64,000 bases of DNA from Leptodactylus fallax (GCA_947044405.1 CAMRHE010000205.1:2046001-2110000), one strand, 5' to 3'. Counted from the stretch's first letter, positions 9,741 to 20,539 are shown. The notes: generated by a model from the letters alone, not told the origin. Numbers and translations: made by a program.

Positions 9741-11352
9741 CAGTGCCTTGCAAAAGTATTCGGCCCCATTGAACTTTTCAACATTTTGCCACATTTCAGG
9801 CTTCAAACATAAGGATATAAAATTTAAATTTTTTGGTGAAGAATCAACAACAAGTGGGACACAATCATGAAGTGGAACGAAATTTATTGGATATTTTAAA
9901 CTTTTGTAAAAATTTAAAAACTGAAAAGTGCCAAATTATTCGGCCCCCTTAATACTTTGTAGCGCCACCTTTTGCTGCGATTACAGCTGCAAGTCGCTTG
10001 GGGTATGTCTATCAGTTTTGCACATCGAGAGACTGAAATTCTTGCCCATTCTTCCTTGGAAAACAGCTGGAGCTCAGTGAGGTTGGATGGAGAGCGTTTG
10101 TGAACAACAGTTTTCAGCTCTTTCCACAGATTCTCGAGTGGATTCAGGTCTGGACTTTGACTTGGCCATTCTAACACCTGGATACGTTTATTTGTGAACC
10201 ATTCCGTTGTAGATTTTGCTTTATATTTGGGATCATTGTCTTGTTGGAAGATAAATCTCCGTCCCAGTCTCAGGTCTTTTGCAGACTCCAACAGGTTTTC
10301 TTCCAGAATGGTCCTGTATTTGGCTCCATCCATCTTCCCATCAATTTTAACCATCTTCCCTGTCCCTGCTGAAGAAAAGCAGGCCCAAACCATGATGCTG
10401 CCACCACCACCATGTTTGATAGTGGGGATGGTGTGTTCAGGGTGATGAGCTGTGTTGCTTTTATGCCAAACATATAATTTTGCATTGTGGCCAAAAAGTT
10501 CGATTTTGGTTTCATCTGACCAGAGCACCTTCTTCCACATGTTTGGTGTGTCTCCCAGGTGGCTTGTGGCAAACTTTAAACGAGACTTTTTATGGATATC
10601 TTTGAGAAATGGCTTTCTTCTTGCCACTCTTCCATAAAGGCCCGATTTGTGCAGTGTACGACTGATTGTTGTCCTATGGACAGACTCTCCCACCTCAGCT
10701 GAAGATCTCTGCAGTTCATCCAGAGTGATCATCGGCCTCTTGGCTGCATCTCTGATCAGTCTTCTCCTTGTTTGAGATGAAAGTTTAGAGGGACGGCCGG
10801 GTCTTGGTAGATTTGCAGTGGTCTGATACTCCTTCCATTTCAATATGATCGTTTGCACAGTGCTCCTTGGGATGTTTAAAGTTTGGGAAATCTTTTTGTA
10901 TCCAAATCCAGCTTTAAACTTCTCCACAACAGTATCACGGACCTGTCTGGTGTGTTCCTTGGTCTTCATGATGCTCTCTGCGCTTTAAACAGAACCCTGA
11001 GACTATCACAGAGCAGGTGCATTTATACGGAGACTTGATTACACACAGGTGGATTATATTTATCATCATCAGTCATTTAGGACAACATTGGATCATTCAG
11101 AGATCCTCACTGAACTTCTGGAGTGAGTTTGCTGCACTGAAAGTAAATAATATTGCACACCCCACTTTTCAGTTTTTTATTTTTTACAAAAGTTTAAAAT
11201 AACCAATAAATTTCGTTCCACTTCACAATTGTGTCCCACTTGTTGTTGATTCTTCACCAACAAATAAAAATTTTATATCCTTATATTTGAAGCCTGAAAT
11301 GTGGCAAAAGGTTGAAAAGTTCAAGGGGGCCCAATACTTTCGCAAGGCAATG
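9741..11352 (-). mobile_element. Near-complete Tc1 transposon
   Basis: The element is 1612 bp with terminal inverted repeats of about 200 bp (left CAGTGCCTTGCAAAAGTATT; right, complemented, CATTGCCTTGCGAAAGTATT). TA flanks both ends (9739-9740, 11353-11354). It sits inside the AT-rich array, a TA-rich target. The transposase is on the minus strand. Copies of the two arms differ only at scattered positions, so the insertion is comparatively young. Confidence 0.95.
9914..10969 (-). CDS. Tc1 family transposase, C-terminus frameshifted
   Basis: This frame of 351 codons encodes the cut-and-paste transposase that binds the terminal repeats and inserts the element at TA. Residues 1-60 form the first helix-turn-helix (RDTVVEKFKAGFGYKKISQT) with a basic GRPSK hook. 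The second DNA-binding half spans about 65-125. The catalytic triad is DD34E: D152 in WSDETK, D244 in FQQDNDPK and E279 in NPLENLW. All three are intact. After about residue 320 the sequence leaves the family pattern and the last ~30 residues read in a different frame. This fits a 2-bp loss near 10010, since the expected C-terminal codons are visible in the neighbouring frame. The start MKTKEHTRQV is the usual start for this family. Activity is uncertain because the C-terminal tail is altered. Confidence 0.93.
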   Translation of the reverse strand: MKTKEHTRQVRDTVVEKFKAGFGYKKISQTLNIPRSTVQTIILKWKEYQTTANLPRPGRPSKLSSQTRRRLIRDAAKRPMITLDELQRSSAEVGESVHRTTISRTLHKSGLYGRVARRKPFLKDIHKKSRLKFATSHLGDTPNMWKKVLWSDETKIELFGHNAKLYVWHKSNTAHHPEHTIPTIKHGGGGSIMVWACFSSAGTGKMVKIDGKMDGAKYRTILEENLLESAKDLRLGRRFIFQQDNDPKYKAKSTTEWFTNKRIQVLEWPSQSPDLNPLENLWKELKTVVHKRSPSNLTELQLFSKEEWARISVSRCAKLIDIPQATCSCNRSKRWRYKVLRGPNNLALFSF

Positions 11353-11354
11353 TA

Positions 11355-11507
11355 GACATATTTATTTATATTATATTTATATAGACATAATTATTTATTT
11401 ATTTTATAATTATACAGACATATTTATTTATATTATATTTATTTATATTATATTTATTTATATAGACATATTTATTTATATTATATTATATTTATATAGA
11501 CATATTT
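11355..11507. repeat. AT-rich tandem repeat, continuation
   Basis: Same unit type as 9560-9740, interrupted by the Tc1 insertion. The + frame reading IYIYYIYIDI is a by-product. Confidence 0.9.
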
Positions 11508-11879
11508 ATTTATATAAATCTGTCTTACGTAGCTTCATAAATCTGTCTCACTTTCTGATGCACCAAAATACTGGTTCATTTTTCTCAGTTGAATCTTCAG
11601 CCAAGTTTACACCATTTTAAGCTTTGTATACTTTGTTTAAGAAAATCTTCTCTATATTCTTGCTTTTCTGTCTCAACAATGTGCCGGAAAGTTAGACACT
11701 TTTAAACCACGCCCATTCTAGTGCACATTTTTCAAAAGTGTCGGGCCAGTCTTATTTCTCTGTTCTGTCTAGCACACACTGTAGGAAAATCATCAATCCG
11801 TCTATGTCAATTTTTTGACATGGAGGGATGATATTGAGGCACATGTTTGGCGCAAGGGGTGCCACAAGCCTCAATCCAG
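11508..11879. repeat. Duplicated block, copy A' (partner 52222-52597)
   Basis: About 370 bp align closely and in the same orientation with 52222-52597, from ATATAAATCTGTCTTACGTA to GGGGTGCCACAAGCCTCAAT. Together with 3568-5771/49170-51501 this makes two collinear duplicated segments. No gene is seen. Confidence 0.9.
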
Positions 11880-12475
11880 GACAAATTTTTCTTCATGAAG
11901 CTACCATTTATTATTCTGTACAATGTACTAAAGCTGGAAAAAAAATTCAGAATGGGATGGATTTGAAGATAAAGTGCATTTTTGCTACTTTCTTATGGGC
12001 TTCGTTTTTACGGCGTTCACTGTGCAGCCAAAATGACATCTTACCGGTATTCTATGTTTTGGTACGATTCTGGGGATATCAAATTTATATGGTTTTATTT
12101 ACATTTTAACCCTTTAACAAAAATCCAAAACTGTGCAAAAAATGTTTTTTTTTCCGTGTACAGGGATGCATAGGGTGCCTTTTTTTACGGGACCAGGTGT
12201 ACTTTTTAGTTATACCATTTTGGGGAATGTCTATTGCTTTGATCACTTTTTACTCAAATTTTTATCAGAGGCAAAACAGTGAAAAAACGGCAGTTTGGCA
12301 CTTTTGATTTTTTTTTTCCTGCTACGGCGTTTACCGTACGGGAAAAATATTTTTATAGATTTGTAGACCAGGCATTTTCGGACACAGGGATAACTAATGT
12401 GTATGTGTTTCACAGTATTTAAGTATTTTTATATGTGTTCTAGGGAAAGGGGGTGATTTGAACTTTTAACCCTTT
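11880..12475 (+). repeat. Dispersed AT-rich repeat, family B (partial copy)
   Basis: It shares the order TGTACAATGTACT.AAGCTGGAAAAA, TTCACTGTG.AGCCAAAATGAC and GATATCAAATTTATATGG.TTT with the next segment. Two adjacent diverged copies of one family therefore lie head to tail. There is no protein-coding signal. Confidence 0.6.
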
Positions 12476-13545
12476 AAGGACCCCACCATTTTTCGTTTTT
12501 GCATTTTCGTTTTTCCCTCCCCACATTCCAAGAGCCATAACGTTTTCATTTTTCAGTTCACAGAGTCACATGATGGCTTATTGTTTGCGAAACAAATTGT
12601 ACTTTGTAATGTCACTATTCAATATGCTGTGCAATGTACTGGGAAGCTGGAAAAAAATTCTGAATGAGGTGCAATTGGAGAAAAACTGCATTTGCGCCAA
12701 ATTCATATGGGTTTAATTTTTACACCATTCACTGTGTGGTAAAAATGACATGTTACCTGTATTCTGTGGGTCAGTACGAACATGGCGATACCAAATTTAT
12801 ATAGTATTTGTAATGTTTTGATACCTTTTAAAAAATTTAAAACTTTGCTAAATAGAAAAAAAAATTTAGCATCGCCATATTGTGTCACCTGTAACTTTTT
12901 CATATTTACATGTATGGAGCTGGGTAAGGCGTCTTTTTATGCGGGACAACATGACGTTTTTATTGATACCACTTGGGGAAAGATCTGATGGTTTGATCAC
13001 TTTTTATTCAATTTTTTATAGGAGACAAAGTGTTGAAAAAAACGCTATTTGGCCATTTTCATTTTTTTTCCCCGCTACGCCGTTCACCGTATGGGATAAA
13101 TATTTTAATATTTTAATACTTCGGGCATTTTGGAGCGCGGGGATACCTAAAGTGTTTATGCTTACTTTTGTTTATTTACTTTTATATCTGATCTAGGGAA
13201 AGGGGGGGTGATTTGAACTTTTGTGTTTTTTTTTTAATTTTTACATACTTTTAAAAACTTTTTTTTTTCTACTTTTACTTGTATGATCAGACTCCCTAGG
13301 GACCTTGAAACCTAGGGAGTCTGATCGATCATACTATTCACTGCGATACTACTGTATCGCAGTGCATAGCAAAATGCCGTCACTGCTATTAGACGATGCC
13401 TCTGGCTGCTGTTAGCTGCGGGTCCTGGCTGTATTATACAGCCGGCACCCGCAGTGTATGGAGAGCACTCAGCTCCTGAGCGCTCTCCATACATCGTCAT
13501 GCGACTCAGGACATACTATTACGCCCTGGGTCGTTAAGGGGTTAA
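12476..13545 (+). repeat. Dispersed repeat, family B (long copy)
   Basis: It begins AACCCTTTAAGGACCCCACC and ends GGTCGTTAAGGGGTTAA, an inverted terminal pair. Segments such as GCTGTGCAATGTACTGGGAA and GGCGATACCAAATTTATATA recur inverted at 18580-18926 plus 25178-25458 (split by the L1) and at 55400-55985, and directly at 48870-49170. Near the 3' end is a stem (TGATCAGACTCCCTAGG, 13284-13326). It is an unnamed non-autonomous family with no enzyme encoded. Confidence 0.65.
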
Positions 13546-13989
13546 TATTTTTTATTTTTTTTATATATTTTTTTTTACTTTTTTTAAATTTTTCTTAGCA
13601 TTTATTAGATCTGATCACTAATGCAATGCATTACAATGCTAATGCATTGCAAAAAAATGGCATTTCTATTTCTATTGCAGGCTGCATAGAGCAGCCTGCA
13701 ATAGAAAGATACTAAACACAAGCCTGGGAGCCTTTACAAGGCTCCCGGCTGTCATACTAATGGGATGCCAGACCCGGAGCTTGCTCCGTGTGCCGGCAAT
13801 CCCCAGCAAAATGGCACCGCCCGCACGCCACCGGTAAAAGCTGACCGACGCGCTGGAGGGGTTAATGCCCATGCTCAGTGCGCCGGGTATAAAACAGCGG
13901 AGACCCGGCGACTGTTGGGAAAGGGTTAATAATGCCCCCTTTCTGCCCCCAAAACAGTAACAACCATCCCCCTTATGTCCACACACAAT
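13546..13989. other. Non-coding stretch
   Basis: A T-rich segment and a GC-rich segment (13680-13930) with short palindromes such as TATTGCAGGCTGC..GCAGCCTGCAATA at 13672-13703. No gene is supported. Confidence 0.4.
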
Positions 13990-14560
13990 TCAAATAACCA
14001 CCTTTGTACCGCCTAATAGATTTTTGCACTCCCTCATGAGTTATTATAGCACCTCCTTATAAATAATAGTCCCTACTTATAAACAGTGCCCCATACCAGT
14101 AGTAGTTCCCCCTTATCAGTAATAGCCCCCCTCATAAATAATACTGCTCCCTTATAAATAGTCCCTCTTATTAATAGCCCTCTCATGAATAATAGTTCAC
14201 CTTATAAATAATAGTCCACATTATCAATATTAGACCTCTTATAAATAATAGCCCTCTTAGCAATTATACCCACTTTTAAATAATAGCTCTCTTATAAATA
14301 ATAGTTACCCCTTTTAAATAATAGCCCCTTTAACAATACCCTCCTTATAAAGTTTCCCTCTTATAAATAAAAGCGACCACATTATAATAGCCAATAATAA
14401 TGTTCCCCTTATTACAGGCATATTATAAATAGTTCTTTCCTTATAAATAATAGCCCACCTTATGTTTCCCCTTTATAATAGCCCCCCTTATATATAATTT
14501 CCCCCCTTATAAATAATAACCCCCTTATAAATAGTTCCTCCTTATTACATACATAATACC
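13990..14560. repeat. Degenerate CCCCTTATAAATAATAG-type tandem array
   Basis: Roughly 25-30 irregular units of 17-22 bp with the core TTATAAATAATAG. Similar arrays occur at 7680-7960 and 16440-16790. Confidence 0.8.
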
Positions 14561-14937
14561 ACCAACGTTTTTTAGAATTAGAGCAGTTCAACTGCTGACC
14601 TTACCGCTGTATTGATCAGGAGGCTGCTGTTTTTGTCTGTGAAATGGTCTATATGTAATGATGGCCACTATATTTTTCTCCTCCATTATTGGAGTTTTGA
14701 GATTTACCCTATATATATTTTTCTATTAGTTCCTTAGGAGATAGGTCCCCTGAGCAACGGTTTCTCCACCGTGAAATGTGCGTAGGGACCAGTGGCGTAA
14801 CTAGGAATGGCTGGGCCCCAAGGTGAACATTTGACATGGGGCCCCCCCAAGCCGCCGCCCCCAACCCCCCAAAGCCGTCGCCCCCCGACCCCCCAAGCCG
14901 CCGCCCCCAACCCCCCCCACACACAAACCGCATTCCT

Positions 14938-15535
14938 GCGCACACTATTATGCCCCATAGTGGCCCCTGCACACGGTATTATGTCCCATAGTGGCCCCTG
15001 CACACGGTATTATGCCCCATAGTGGCCCCTGCACACGGTATTATGCCCCATAGTGGCCCCTGGACACGGTATTATGCAGCATAGTGGCCCCTGCACACAA
15101 TATTATGTCCCATAGTGGCTCCTGCACACAGTAGTTTGCCCCATAGTGGCCCCAGCACACAGTAGTTTGCCCCATAGTGGCCCCGACACACAGTAGTTTT
15201 CCCCATAGTGGCCCCTGCACACAGTAGTTTGCCCCATAGTGGCCCCTGCACACAGTAGTTTGCCCCATAGTGGCGCCTGCACACAGTATTTGCCGTTTGC
15301 CCCATAGTAGCCCCTGCACACAGTAGTTTGCCCCATAGTAGCCCCTGCACACAGTAGTTTGCCCCATAGTGGACCCTGCACACAGTATTATGCCCCATAG
15401 TGGCCCCTGCACACAGTATTATGCCCCATAGTGGCCCCTGCACACAGTATTATGCCCCATAGTGGCCCCTGCACACAGTAGTTTGCCCCATAGTGGCCCC
15501 TGCACTCAGTATTATGCCCCATAGTGGACCACCCA
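14938..15535. repeat. 31-bp VNTR
   Basis: About 19 units of CCCATAGTGGCCCCTGCACA plus CAGTATTATGC, with variants TAGTTTGC and TATTATGC. The period of 31 is not a multiple of three and the minus strand lacks stops. All three minus frames are therefore open (up to 123 codons); these are not genes. The same unit is found at 59708-59790 (inverted) and 63477-64000. A diverged one is at 31715-31920. Confidence 0.95.
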
Positions 15536-15540
15536 TGAAC

Positions 15541-15588
15541 GATTATTATACTCTGGGGTCTTTTCAGACCCCAGAGTATAATGATCGG
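15541..15588. repeat. Hairpin module
   Basis: Inverted arms ATTATTATACTCTGGGGTCT and AGACCCCAGAGTATAATGAT are separated by only 4-5 bases. A second hairpin of the same design is at 15838-15892. Further copies are listed under the other hAT elements. Confidence 0.9.
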
Positions 15589-15837
15589 AGAACCAGGGGA
15601 GGAGAGAAACATAGAAAACACTGCAACTTACCTCTTCCTTGCTCCGGTGCACTCCCGTGCGCTACTTCGGCCATCTTCAATGTTGGACCGGATCTCGCGC
15701 GATCCAGGCCGGCGTCGCGCGACGCATAATGACGTCGGCTGATGTCTGGGACGTCACCAAACAGGCCCGAAGCCTGCGGAGCAGCGGATAGGTGAGTTAC
15801 AGTGTTTTTTATGTTCGCTCACCTCCCCTGGGACCCC

Positions 15838-15892
15838 GATCGTTATACTCCGGGGTCTCAAAAGACCCCGGAGTATAACGATAGCAGTGATT
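15838..15892. repeat. Hairpin module
   Basis: GATCGTTATACTCCGGGGTC pairs with GACCCCGGAGTATAACGAT across a short loop. The compensating C/G change in both arms (CTCCGG/CCGGAG instead of CTCTGG/CCAGAG) keeps the stem perfect. Confidence 0.9.
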
Positions 15893-16000
15893 GTGGGGTT
15901 CGCGGTAGCGACTGCCACAGGGCTCCGGGCCCCGTAATGTTCCGGGCCCTGTGGCAGTCGCTACCACTGCTACCCCAGTAGTTACGCCCCTGGTAGGGAC

Positions 16001-16439
16001 ATTTAGGGACAACTTTTTTCAGGGACAGCTGCATTGGTACTGCCCTTGTTAGGGCGGGAGTTATGGGGGTTAGAGGTGAGAATTGAGGGTGAGCTAGGGT
16101 ATGTACGGGACCCAGCACCCATTCTGACTGACCTCCTGATATACAGGCGAACTACATGAACCAGCAGAGTGGTGAGATCAAACTGATTTTTTTTTTTTTT
16201 TTTTAAAAGTTCACTATTCTCTGCTAATGATGATATATGTTTGGTATGAGATATGAGATATATGGTATTTAAATATACCTTTTCTACATAGATCAGGTGA
16301 ATTAGGGGTCTATGTGTAATGAAACTGGTGGTATTTATCTTGGTACCTTCAGATGTGTTTTTTTGAAAAGTGGTATTTTTTATCTGTTATTTATTAAAAG
16401 TTATGTTTTAGTATATTATACGTCTTTGCTGGTAATATA
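16001..16439. other. Non-coding stretch
   Basis: Apart from a T-run at 16184-16204 and AT-rich sequence, nothing is recognised here. Confidence 0.4.
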
Positions 16440-16790
16440 CATACATAATAGCCCCATTATATATAAGTCTTCCCATTATAACAATCCATAATAGCCCACT
16501 TATATGTAATAAGTTCTCCGTTTATATATAACAGACTCCTCCTTATATATCATAGTTCCTTCCTTTCACATAATAGCCCCTTATATATAAGTTTCCCCCT
16601 TATAACAATCCACCTTATAGATAATAGTTCCTCTCCTATAATAGCCCCCTTATATAACAGTCCCCCCCTTATAATAGCCCTCTTTATATATAATAGTTCC
16701 TCTACTATAATAGCCGCCCTTATATATATTATATATAATAATGCCCCTTGTGTATAATAGTTCCTCCATTATAAATACTAGCCCCCAGTC
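16440..16790. repeat. Degenerate CCCCTTATATATAATAG-type tandem array
   Basis: Irregular units like those at 13990-14560, here with TATATA cores. Confidence 0.75.
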
Positions 16791-17670
16791 CAAGACACAA
16801 TGGTATACAGTGATGGGGTCCTAGCGGTTCAGCCCAATGTCATCATTTACATGAAGCTGGGGGGCTTCTTCTCTGGCATCCCCACTCTCAGAATATCCTC
16901 TTGTGTGCTGCCTTTGGCCCCTGCTGCAGATTGGAGCTCTGACTAATTCTCTTTCTGATCCCTCCCTCTCTGTCTAGGGTGAAATGCAGTACCCTGGTGA
17001 GGCTGGATACTGTTATCTATTAAAGTCCCATTTGCCTCCCTCTTTGCAACTTCCTTACAAGACGACTTCTGATGAAGAAAAGCTAGCCTGCCTCCTTGGG
17101 GGACTCCTGTGACTCAGGCCCTGAGTTTGAGCGAACTATCTTCCTAAAGAATTCCATGCAGGCTGTACAGGGCTCCCTCTGCATGAGTCTGACTCTTCCG
17201 TCCCTTCTTGAGGTGGCTTCCTTCCTTCACAACAGGCACTGATCTTATCTGGGACACTGTTAAGCTTCCCCTTTGTAGAGCAGTAACACCTAGACAGTCC
17301 CCTCTTCGGGAATGGGGCTGACTTCACAACGCCTGTATGTGTCTTTCACAGGTTGCATGGCTGTGTGCCTCTTTTTTAGCTCCTGTTACCATGAACTGTG
17401 CCAATGTTACATTCTGAGAGACCTTATGGACCATACTAATCCATGCCTGAGCTGGTATAGAGTGCTAGCAAGGTGTACAGATAAATGTCTAACTTCCAAC
17501 CTCCAGACACTCCTGGCCTGACACTTGGAGCCTCATTTGAACGCTACAGAGGAGAGAAACAACAAGATTAAGCAAAATGGCGAAAAGGCCCTCCTTTACT
17601 TTCCTTGCTCAGTAATGGTGTATATTCATTAGGCGGCCTGTTAGAAGCGAGCCTAGTGACCTACTACTGC
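16791..17670. other. Non-coding stretch
   Basis: No repeat family or gene is recognised. Frames of about 60-69 codons on both strands show no domain or splice signals that would support coding. Confidence 0.35.
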
Positions 17671-17671
17671 C

Positions 17672-17743
17672 TGACCAAAGCTCAGGCGATAGACCACTGG
17701 TCTTGAGAACCAGAGGTTGCGAGTTCAGAGATTGCTGGGGTTT
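17672..17743 (+). tRNA. tRNA-Thr-like pseudogene or tRNA-derived SINE head
   Basis: AGCTCAGGCGATAGACCACT resembles the D arm and A box. TGGTCTTGAGAACCAGAGG forms the anticodon stem with a seven-base loop. GTTGCGAGTTCAGA resembles the T arm and B box, and GCTGGGGTTT the 3' acceptor half. The pattern is closest to eukaryotic tRNA-Thr(UGU), but the loop now reads UGA at the anticodon position and the acceptor stem is poorly paired. It is therefore probably a pseudogene or an old SINE head. No poly-A or SINE body was recognised downstream. Confidence 0.45.
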
Positions 17744-18579
17744 CCATCCCTGCAACTGGCTCCCTCACCTACTCTTGTCCTCCTTGAGCGACGTTTAGGT
17801 GGTCTGGATAGGCAATTGCAGCAGTACTTCATCTGAATTTCCCTGCCTTGTTTAGTCATCTTCTTCCCGCGTCTCTTCCTCTGAGCCAGTTGGGCCTTTC
17901 TGAACCATTCTGGCATCCCCTCTTGAGGAGATGGATCTAATGAGCTCTTTACATGACCTTGGTTCAGTTATGTTCCTGTCTGGTTCAGATGTCCGGTTCT
18001 GTCCAGCTGTCTTCTTCTCACATGCCTTGTCAGAGGCAGTGATCCAGAGCCTCAGCCACCCTCCATTCCCAGTCTTCCTTGTTCTGAGAGCTTTTTTTTC
18101 TCTTGTCTTCCTTTAGTCCAAGGATTGGACCATCAGAGTTCCCCAGCATCCTGCTGTGTTATTGTGGAATGATCCTATTTGTTGTGACCTCCTGGTAGGA
18201 CCCTTGCACAGGCGTGGATGGCCAGCAGACATCAAGAAGAGGAGGTTCCGGCTGCTCACGCCTGCACAATAGAGCCGTAGTGCCCAGAAGCAAAAGACAG
18301 GTAAGTATGATGGGGTAGGGGTGGTGGGGGGAGTCCAGAACAGTCATTCCCCTCCTTGTCTGAGATTTAGGCCAATCTGCATCTAGTGCTGTTGGTTGTC
18401 TGCAGGGTGTTTTCTCTTCCCACCATCTGGGACTGCTTTAGGACGTCCCATGGTACCGTGTCCCCAAATGATATGAATTAGAAAATTGGATTTTTGTACT
18501 TACTGTAAAATCCCTTTCCTGTTGGATTCACTGGGGAATCCCGCCCTCTGCTTTTTCTGCTCTTGACGCGCTCCAAAAT
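17744..18579. other. Non-coding stretch with dispersed-repeat pieces
   Basis: No gene is supported. The segment 18478-18540 (AGAAAATTGGATTTTTGTAC, then TACTGTAAAATCC) looks like a known type of dispersed vertebrate repeat end, but no name is assigned. Confidence 0.3.
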
Positions 18580-18926
18580 GCCCGAACTATTAAAATATTT
18601 ATCCCATATGGTGAACGGCATAGCGGCAAAAAAAAATCAAAATAGCCAAATAGCTTTTTTTTTCAACACTTTGTCTCCTATAAAAAATTGAATAAAAATT
18701 GAATCAAACCATGAGATCTTTCCCCAAATGGTATCAATAAAAACGTCATTTTGTCCTGGATAAAAAGACACCATACCTTGCTCCATACATGTAAATATAA
18801 AAGTTACAGGTTTCATAATATGGCGACATTTTTTTTCTATTTTGCAAAGTTTTTAATTTTTTAAAAGGTATCAAAACATTACAAATACTATATAAATTTG
18901 GTATCGCCGTGTTCGTACCGACCCTC
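18580..18926 (-). repeat. Family B repeat, left part (interrupted by L1)
   Basis: This is the complement of 12476-13150, continuing at 25178-25458 after the L1 insertion. The split dates the L1 as younger than this repeat. Confidence 0.75.
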
Positions 18927-18943
18927 AGAATACAGGTAACATG
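18927..18943 (+). repeat. L1 target-site duplication, left copy
   Basis: AGAATACAGGTAACATG is repeated exactly at 25161-25177, on either side of the L1. A perfect 17-bp duplication indicates target-primed insertion and little time for decay. Confidence 0.95.
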
Positions 18944-19033
18944 GGGGCGTGGCCTGGACGCGCATGGAGTAGCACGCGCGCAGGTCCTTCTCCGCTCGCT
19001 ACTGAGTCCCGTGGACCCCTCAGCAAGCGCAGT

Positions 19034-20539
19034 ATGGGCAAGCGCTTACCGAGGAAGGTGGCCCCGGGCACCCCAGCGCCCGTGGAGAGGTCTGGGGGGG
19101 CCACCCTGGACGCCTTTCTGGCCCAGCGGCCTTCTCTACCGGGCCAGGCTGCTGCGGGGCGGCCATCTTGGATTTCCTCCGCTCTCCAGGCACAGGGATC
19201 GCAGCGCAGCTTCTCTCCTCCCGCGCTCCCCCTGTCAGCCAGCAGAGCGCCGCTTCAACAGAGATCCCTGTCGGCGCCTGGGCAACCCAGAGTTTCCCCA
19301 GCACGAGTACTCCCACAGTCTCCTCACCCTGGGATGTCCCAGCAACTACATTCTGCTTCACCAGCACTCCTGGCAGAGCGGCATGAGAGGACCCTGGATG
19401 TTTCCAGCTTCTCAAGGAGTTCTGAGGTCAGTGGCTCTGCTCCCTCCTACACCACTGATGAGTTGCAGCCTGTGGCCACAGAGCTGGTCTCTGTGGCCCC
19501 CCAGCTACTATCTTCCCCCATCGCCCCCCACCTCCATAGCTCAGAGGGGGATGGCGTGGTGAGGGACGCTGGCGTAGGGGCTCCTCTGCCCCACACTCCC
19601 AAGGATTATGGCTCCCCCTCTCCAGTCCTGTACCCCCAAAGCTGCATTCCAGGCCCATCTTCAGCACCATCATCCATGGCGGACCTTCTTCCTCAACTTA
19701 CTACTAAACAAGACCTTAAAAGTATGGTTGCGGAAATCACAGCATCCTTCCGATCTGAAATTGCTACTCTCCGCACTGATTTACACTCCATTGCTAACCG
19801 AATGGACACGCTGGAGAATGACCATGACACTACCAGGGACTATGTTGCCTCACTACATGATACTACCACTGAACAGGGTTCAGCTATACGGGACATGCAA
19901 CGCCACTTGGAGGATCTTGACAACAGGGGCCGGCGCAACAATATACACGTCAGGGGACTCCCAGAGGCTGACCAATCTGAGGATCTGCCTGTTCTGCTGG
20001 AGGCTGTCTTCAACACTATACTGCAGGAGCCCCCATCCCACAAAATTAAGTTTGATAGGGCACATCGAGCCCTTCGACCCAGAGGATCTTCCGCCACACC
20101 CCGTGATGTCATCTGCTGCCTCCATGACTTCACCCTTAAAGAGGCTATAATGAGCAAAGTGCGCAAACTCAAAGACTTCGAGTTTCAGGGAGCTCCACTA
20201 CAATTCTATCAGGATCTGTCGCTAATCACCCTCCAGAAACGCCGCCATCTCCGACCCCTCCTCCAGATTCTTCAGGAGCACCAAATTCCTTACCGGTGGG
20301 GATTTCCATTTGCTCTCATTGCTCGTGGGGATGGTCGCTCCGCTACGCTTCGCTCCTTTGCGGATTTGCCTCTCTTCTGTGACCTATTGGATGTTCCCCT
20401 GCCGGATTTAACAGACTGGGAGCTATTCTCTCCACCCCCTCCCCCACCACCAGTTTGGCAACGATTGGAGCCCAGACGACGTCATGCATCCTCCGCGGTG
20501 GTGACCACTCGGAGGCCCTGGCTGGAGACTGATCCCTGA
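19034..20539 (+). CDS. L1 ORF1 protein (RNA-binding chaperone)
   Basis: This protein of about 501 residues is the nucleic-acid-binding partner of the LINE RNP. It coats the L1 RNA and is needed for retrotransposition. An N-terminal Pro/Ser-rich region (to about residue 220) precedes a coiled-coil stretch (about 223-295, DLKSMVAEITASFRSEIATL and on). The RRM-like core starts at RRNNIHVRGLPE (R300). A C-terminal domain follows, with KIKFDRAHRA and RRHLRPLLQILQEHQIPYRW, then a Pro-rich tail. This order is typical of L1 ORF1 (Transposase_22). The frame is open back to 18941, but that ATG lies in the duplicated target site, so the internal MGKRLPRK at 19034 is preferred. No frameshift or stop interrupts it. 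Confidence 0.93.
   Translation: MGKRLPRKVAPGTPAPVERSGGATLDAFLAQRPSLPGQAAAGRPSWISSALQAQGSQRSFSPPALPLSASRAPLQQRSLSAPGQPRVSPARVLPQSPHPGMSQQLHSASPALLAERHERTLDVSSFSRSSEVSGSAPSYTTDELQPVATELVSVAPQLLSSPIAPHLHSSEGDGVVRDAGVGAPLPHTPKDYGSPSPVLYPQSCIPGPSSAPSSMADLLPQLTTKQDLKSMVAEITASFRSEIATLRTDLHSIANRMDTLENDHDTTRDYVASLHDTTTEQGSAIRDMQRHLEDLDNRGRRNNIHVRGLPEADQSEDLPVLLEAVFNTILQEPPSHKIKFDRAHRALRPRGSSATPRDVICCLHDFTLKEAIMSKVRKLKDFEFQGAPLQFYQDLSLITLQKRRHLRPLLQILQEHQIPYRWGFPFALIARGDGRSATLRSFADLPLFCDLLDVPLPDLTDWELFSPPPPPPPVWQRLEPRRRHASSAVVTTRRPWLETDP

Larger units (their letters stand above)
14790..15992. mobile_element. Complete non-autonomous hAT element
   Basis: The element is 1203 bp with terminal repeats CAGTGGCGTAACTAGG at the left and, complemented, CAGGGGCGTAACTACTGGGG at the right. 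It has a perfect 8-bp target duplication GTAGGGAC (14782-14789, 15993-16000), which is diagnostic of hAT transposition. From left to right it holds a C-rich block, a 31-bp VNTR (14938-15535), a hairpin (15541-15588), a GC-rich spacer and a second hairpin (15838-15892). There is no transposase, so it needs a hAT enzyme in trans. Confidence 0.95.

Noticed and set aside
13284..13326. Stem-loop as a bacterial-type terminator
   Set aside because: The genome is eukaryotic; the stem is part of a dispersed repeat.
14938..15535. CRISPR-like array of ~31-bp repeats
   Set aside because: Units are directly tandem with no spacers, and the context is a eukaryotic hAT element.
15041..15621. Cys/Gly-rich 77-123-codon minus frames
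   Set aside because: By-product of the 31-bp VNTR, open in all three frames.
18909..19562. 217-codon plus frame overlapping L1 ORF1
   Set aside because: GC-rich shadow in another frame; it has no domain and starts in the older repeat before the L1.
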